Assembly: GCA_029891345.1 (NCBI GenBank)
Contig: CM056997.1
Location: 217,080,712 to 217,144,711, forward strand
Reading direction: 5' to 3'
From: Dryococelus australis
Taxonomy: Eukaryota > Arthropoda > Insecta > Phasmatodea > Phasmatidae
DNA: 64,000 nt
The translations under genes and the position numbers were made by a program. Shown here piece after piece: positions 60,769-64,000 of the stretch (the first letter of the stretch is position 1; every line of letters begins with the position of its first letter). The notes beneath the pieces are model-generated. The model had not been told where the DNA came from and searched no databases. It worked only from the letters and a program-made list of their open reading frames with translations.

Positions 60769-62029
60769 TGTGGATACAGGATGGATGTAGGGGACGCCTC
60801 GAACTGTCGTGTATAGGATGGGTGTAAGGGACGCCTCAAACTGTCGTGTATAGGATGGATGTAGGGGACGCCTCAAACTGTCGTGTATAGGATGGATGTA
60901 GGGGACGCCTCAAACTGTCGTGTATAGGATGGGTGTAGGGGACGCCTCAAACTGTCGTGTATAGGATGGGTGTAGGGGACGCCTCAAACTGTCGTGTATA
61001 GGATGGGTGTAGGAGACGCCTCGAACTGTCGTGTATAGGATGGATGTAGGGGACTCCTCGAACTGTCGTGTATAGGATGGATGTAGGGGACGCCTCAAAC
61101 TGTCGTGTATAGGATGGGTGTAGGGGACGCCTCGAACTGTCGTGTATAGGATGGATGTAGGGGACGCCTCAAACTGTCGTGTATAGGATGGGTGTAGGGG
61201 ACGCCTCAAACTGTCGTGTATAGGATGGGTGTAGGGGACGCCTCAAACTGTCGTGTATAGGATGGGTGTAAGGGGACGCCTCGAACTGTCGTGTATAGGA
61301 TGGGTGTAGGGGACGCCTCGAACTGTCGTGTATAGGATGGGTGTAGGGGACGCCTCGAACTGTCGTGTATAGGATGGATGTAGGGGACGCCTCGAACTGT
61401 CGTGTATAGGATGGATGTAGGGGACGCCTCGAACTGTCGTGTATAGGATGGGTGTAGGGGACGCCTCGAACTGTCGTGTATAGGATGGATGTAGGGGACT
61501 CCTCGAACTGTCGTGTATAGGATGGATGTAGGGGACGCCTCAAACTGTCGTGTATAGGATGGGTGTAGGGGACGCCTCGAACTGTCGTGTATAGGATGGA
61601 TGTAGGGGACGCCTCAAACTGTCGTGTATAGGATGGGTGTAGGGGACGCCTCAAACTGTCGTGTATAGGATGGATGTAGGGGACGCTTCAAACTGTCGTG
61701 TATAGGATGGGTGTAGGGGACGCCTCAAACTGTCGTGTATAGGATGGATGTAGGGGACGCCTCAAACTGTCGTGTATAGGATGAATGTAGGGGACGCCTC
61801 AAACTGTCGTGTATAGGATGGATGTAGGGGACGCCTCAAACTGTCGTGTATAGGATGGGTGTAGGGGACGCCTCAAACTGTCGTGTATAGGATGGATGTA
61901 GGGGACGCCTCAAACTGTCGTGTATAGGATGGGTGTAGGGGACGCCTCAAACTGTCGTGTATAGGATGGATGTAGGGGACGCCTCAAACTGTCGTGTATA
62001 GGATGGATGTAGGGGACGCCTCAAACTGT
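60769..62029. repeat. 37-bp minisatellite, about 34 units
   Basis: Unit GTCGTGTATAGGATGGATGT plus AGGGGACGCCTCAAACT, repeated head to tail with two main variable sites (GGATGGA/GTG and TCA/GAACT). One unit near 61263 has an extra G. The minus strand is open because the unit lacks stops in all frames; the resulting Arg/Pro/His-rich peptides are not genes. Confidence 0.98.
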
Positions 62030-64000
62030 TCATCTGCATTACAGCATTTTCGACATTCACACCTTTTTTCCCCAGGAAACTATTGAAAGTGCGTGCAATG
62101 TGCTGATCTACGATAATAAACACACACTTCAGCCGACGCCTATTAAGTGTTTTTTAGGCATACACGCAGATTAGGAACACAGTTTCAGAGAACTCCATCG
62201 TAGCTAGAAACTGCAATTTCAAAGCACTGCATGTCAAATATACGGGTAATTTGAGTGTCAACTCTTTTACATATATATTAATTTTTCTTTTCTGGTTCTT
62301 TTAAAAGGAGTTTGATTTGTAGTGTGGAATATTCATAAGAAAGTTTTGTACTAACTGACTGTGGAACCTATGGAAATGGTTTAATTAGATCCGTGGCATA
62401 AGGAGCGACCAAATATAAATTAATTGGTGTGTCAGCATCCGCCTTACACCCAGGAAAAGGCGCGGGATTGTTGCTAGCCTTTAACGTTGCACATCACCGA
62501 TCATGATGTTACATATTCTACATACAACATATCAGAAGTCGACGATTATGCTACATTCTGTGAGATATGTTAAGGGGTTATGTGGAAAACTAGGACGCGT
62601 TTCAGACAGTTTTTTAAAGCATACTATTGTCTTACAGTAGTGCAGATTGTGGCAAATAATGTGTGATCCTAATGCAAATACAACGAATTTTTACGATTTC
62701 CATTAACAGACAATAAGATAAACGTATATTTTCTACGAGTATATCTTACAAGAAGCGTGAAAGATGTATAGAGAGTACTTGTTAAAGTAGGCAATTTAAA
62801 TACAAACATTAAAAAAATAATAATAATAATGTTCGTATCTATGCTACGCTTGACACCGCCATCCAGACTCCCTGTAAAGTTATCAGTGAAGAAATACAAA
62901 TATATCATAATGGAGGCTCTGAGCGCGTAGTTTGTTGAGACCGCCGCCTAGATGGTGCTGCTGTGTAAAGGTTGCCAAAGAGGAGGGGAAAGGAAGGAGG
63001 CGATGCACGCTCGGACCTATGGTGCCACGTCATTCTCGCGGATAACTGTACATTGTTGCCAAATTGTCAGCACCTGCAGAGAACAGAGTATGTCCCTCAG
63101 CACCCAGCGACCACCATGCTGTTGGTTGAACTCTCGCGGAGCACCGCGTAAGCAGGAAAAACTGACTCAACAAACCATTCAACTCGCTTATCCCTCAAAA
63201 CGGTTTGAAAAATATTCCATGGAACTTTCACCACTAGCCCTACACATAATGAGACTTCGTATAGATTTGTCAATATTCATGCACGTTCATTAGTTGACGT
63301 GTAAATGAACATAGCAATCTAACCGATTTTTCTACTCAAAAACCTGATTTAACATGGTCCACTAAAAAGTATGCTAAATCGTGGGTATTAGTCAAAATGA
63401 AATATTTAAGCCCCTATAAACCTTAATAAAACATGAAAATGTATTATTCTGTAAACAAAATGTTTCTAGGTTCAACACTTTACACAAGGCAGCATGAAAT
63501 GTTTTAGGTATCGCGCCGTTTTGTGGCTACACAGATTGAAATTACAAATAAGTGTACATATTTGCAAACGTACTTATCATAGCCTTGGTGTTTAACTCCT
63601 AGAGAATATTTATGAAAACTGTTTACTTGGCGAATTGTTTTGATAATAATAATATTAGGTAGTATTAATTCTGGAACCCAGTTTAAAGTTTTGAAAGTTG
63701 TTGCGATTATATGTGTTTTGAACGTATCGCACATTCTGTCGAATAAATTGCAACAAAATGTACCTACAATTAACACATGTGTAAGCCTACTACATGCTAT
63801 ATCCTATAGTCTATCATATTATAAGTAATGAAGTTTACTTATGTTCGTTTGAATAATTATATCATAAAACATACTTTCTTTGGTTACCACAACAAGTGTT
63901 ACTAAGTTGATAGGTTACTATGACAGACAAATTTATAAGTGAACAGTAAAACAATAAATAAAGTTGACCTAAATAATAAAGGAAAATGTTACATTCACAC
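62030..64000. other. No gene recognised
   Basis: AT-rich DNA with frames of 60-113 codons (longest 62952-63293 +) lacking recognisable domains. Confidence 0.45.

Noticed and set aside
60910..61654. Long minus-strand frames encoding repeats of RRPLHPSYTRQFE and similar
   Set aside because: They are translations of a 37-bp minisatellite whose unit has no stop in any minus frame. The phase changes at the 38-bp unit.
60769..62029. CRISPR-like array
   Set aside because: Units abut directly with no unique spacers, and the genome is eukaryotic.

Overview
The window looks like eukaryotic nuclear DNA, most likely from an insect. It is AT-rich, has no operon-like gene packing and no long intact reading frame, and consists almost entirely of repeats and transposon relics. 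The signs are tRNA-headed SINEs with target-site duplications, Tc1-like transposase relics, TA-flanked MITEs, long terminal inverted repeat (TIR) elements of the Polinton/Maverick type and many minisatellites. The repertoire would suit a large-genome insect, but I cannot name a species. No complete host gene was recognised. Two short stretches (near 24.6 kb and 55.1 kb) have coding-exon character.

Layout. 0-5.4 kb: a 39-41 bp minisatellite, unassigned DNA and two SINEs with target-site duplications, one split by a small poly(A) retroposed fragment. 5.4-6.4 kb: an orphan copy of a repeat (called TIR-B here) that begins AGTAGTAGG. 7.9-8.6 kb: a 59-bp tandem repeat and a small MITE. 8.6-14.7 kb: nothing recognised. 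14.7-18.1 kb: SINEs, and a 91-bp near-perfect inverted repeat pair about 3 kb apart. 18.2-18.9 kb: a 93-bp tandem array carrying a tRNA B-box-like motif, and a tRNA-like relic. 19.4-20.0 kb: a Tc1-like transposase relic. 20.3-23.8 kb: a 3.5-kb long-TIR element inserted in the middle of a SINE. 25.75-32.1 kb: a 6.3-kb element bounded by the same TIR-B. 32.5-33.1 kb: a second Tc1-like relic.

34.58-42.97 kb holds the best-defined object: an 8.4-kb Polinton/Maverick with TIRs of about 1.3-1.4 kb, AG...CT termini and a 6-bp target-site duplication. It also sits inside a SINE and carries a decayed protein-primed family B DNA polymerase that has lost its palm domain. 45.4-48.4 kb: a further TIR-B copy with its 119-bp tandem array, then a frameshifted reading frame with a Cys-rich middle and acidic tail (possibly densovirus NS3-like), then an inverted copy of part of the array. 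48.4-60 kb: diverged dispersed repeats, a 418-bp MITE and TA tracts. 60.77-62.03 kb: a 37-bp minisatellite of about 34 units with higher-order structure. The end of the window is unassigned.

How it fits together. The dominant theme is nested insertion. SINEs landed first, and two long-TIR elements then inserted into SINE bodies within roughly 20 bp of the same internal position. The TIR-B family shares the AGTAGTA start, long TIRs and probable 6-bp duplications with the bona fide Polinton, so I infer these are Polinton-related non-autonomous elements. Their TIRs carry perfect copies of AGGTCAAAGGTCA, a DR1 nuclear-receptor type site. All identities and percentages were judged by eye.
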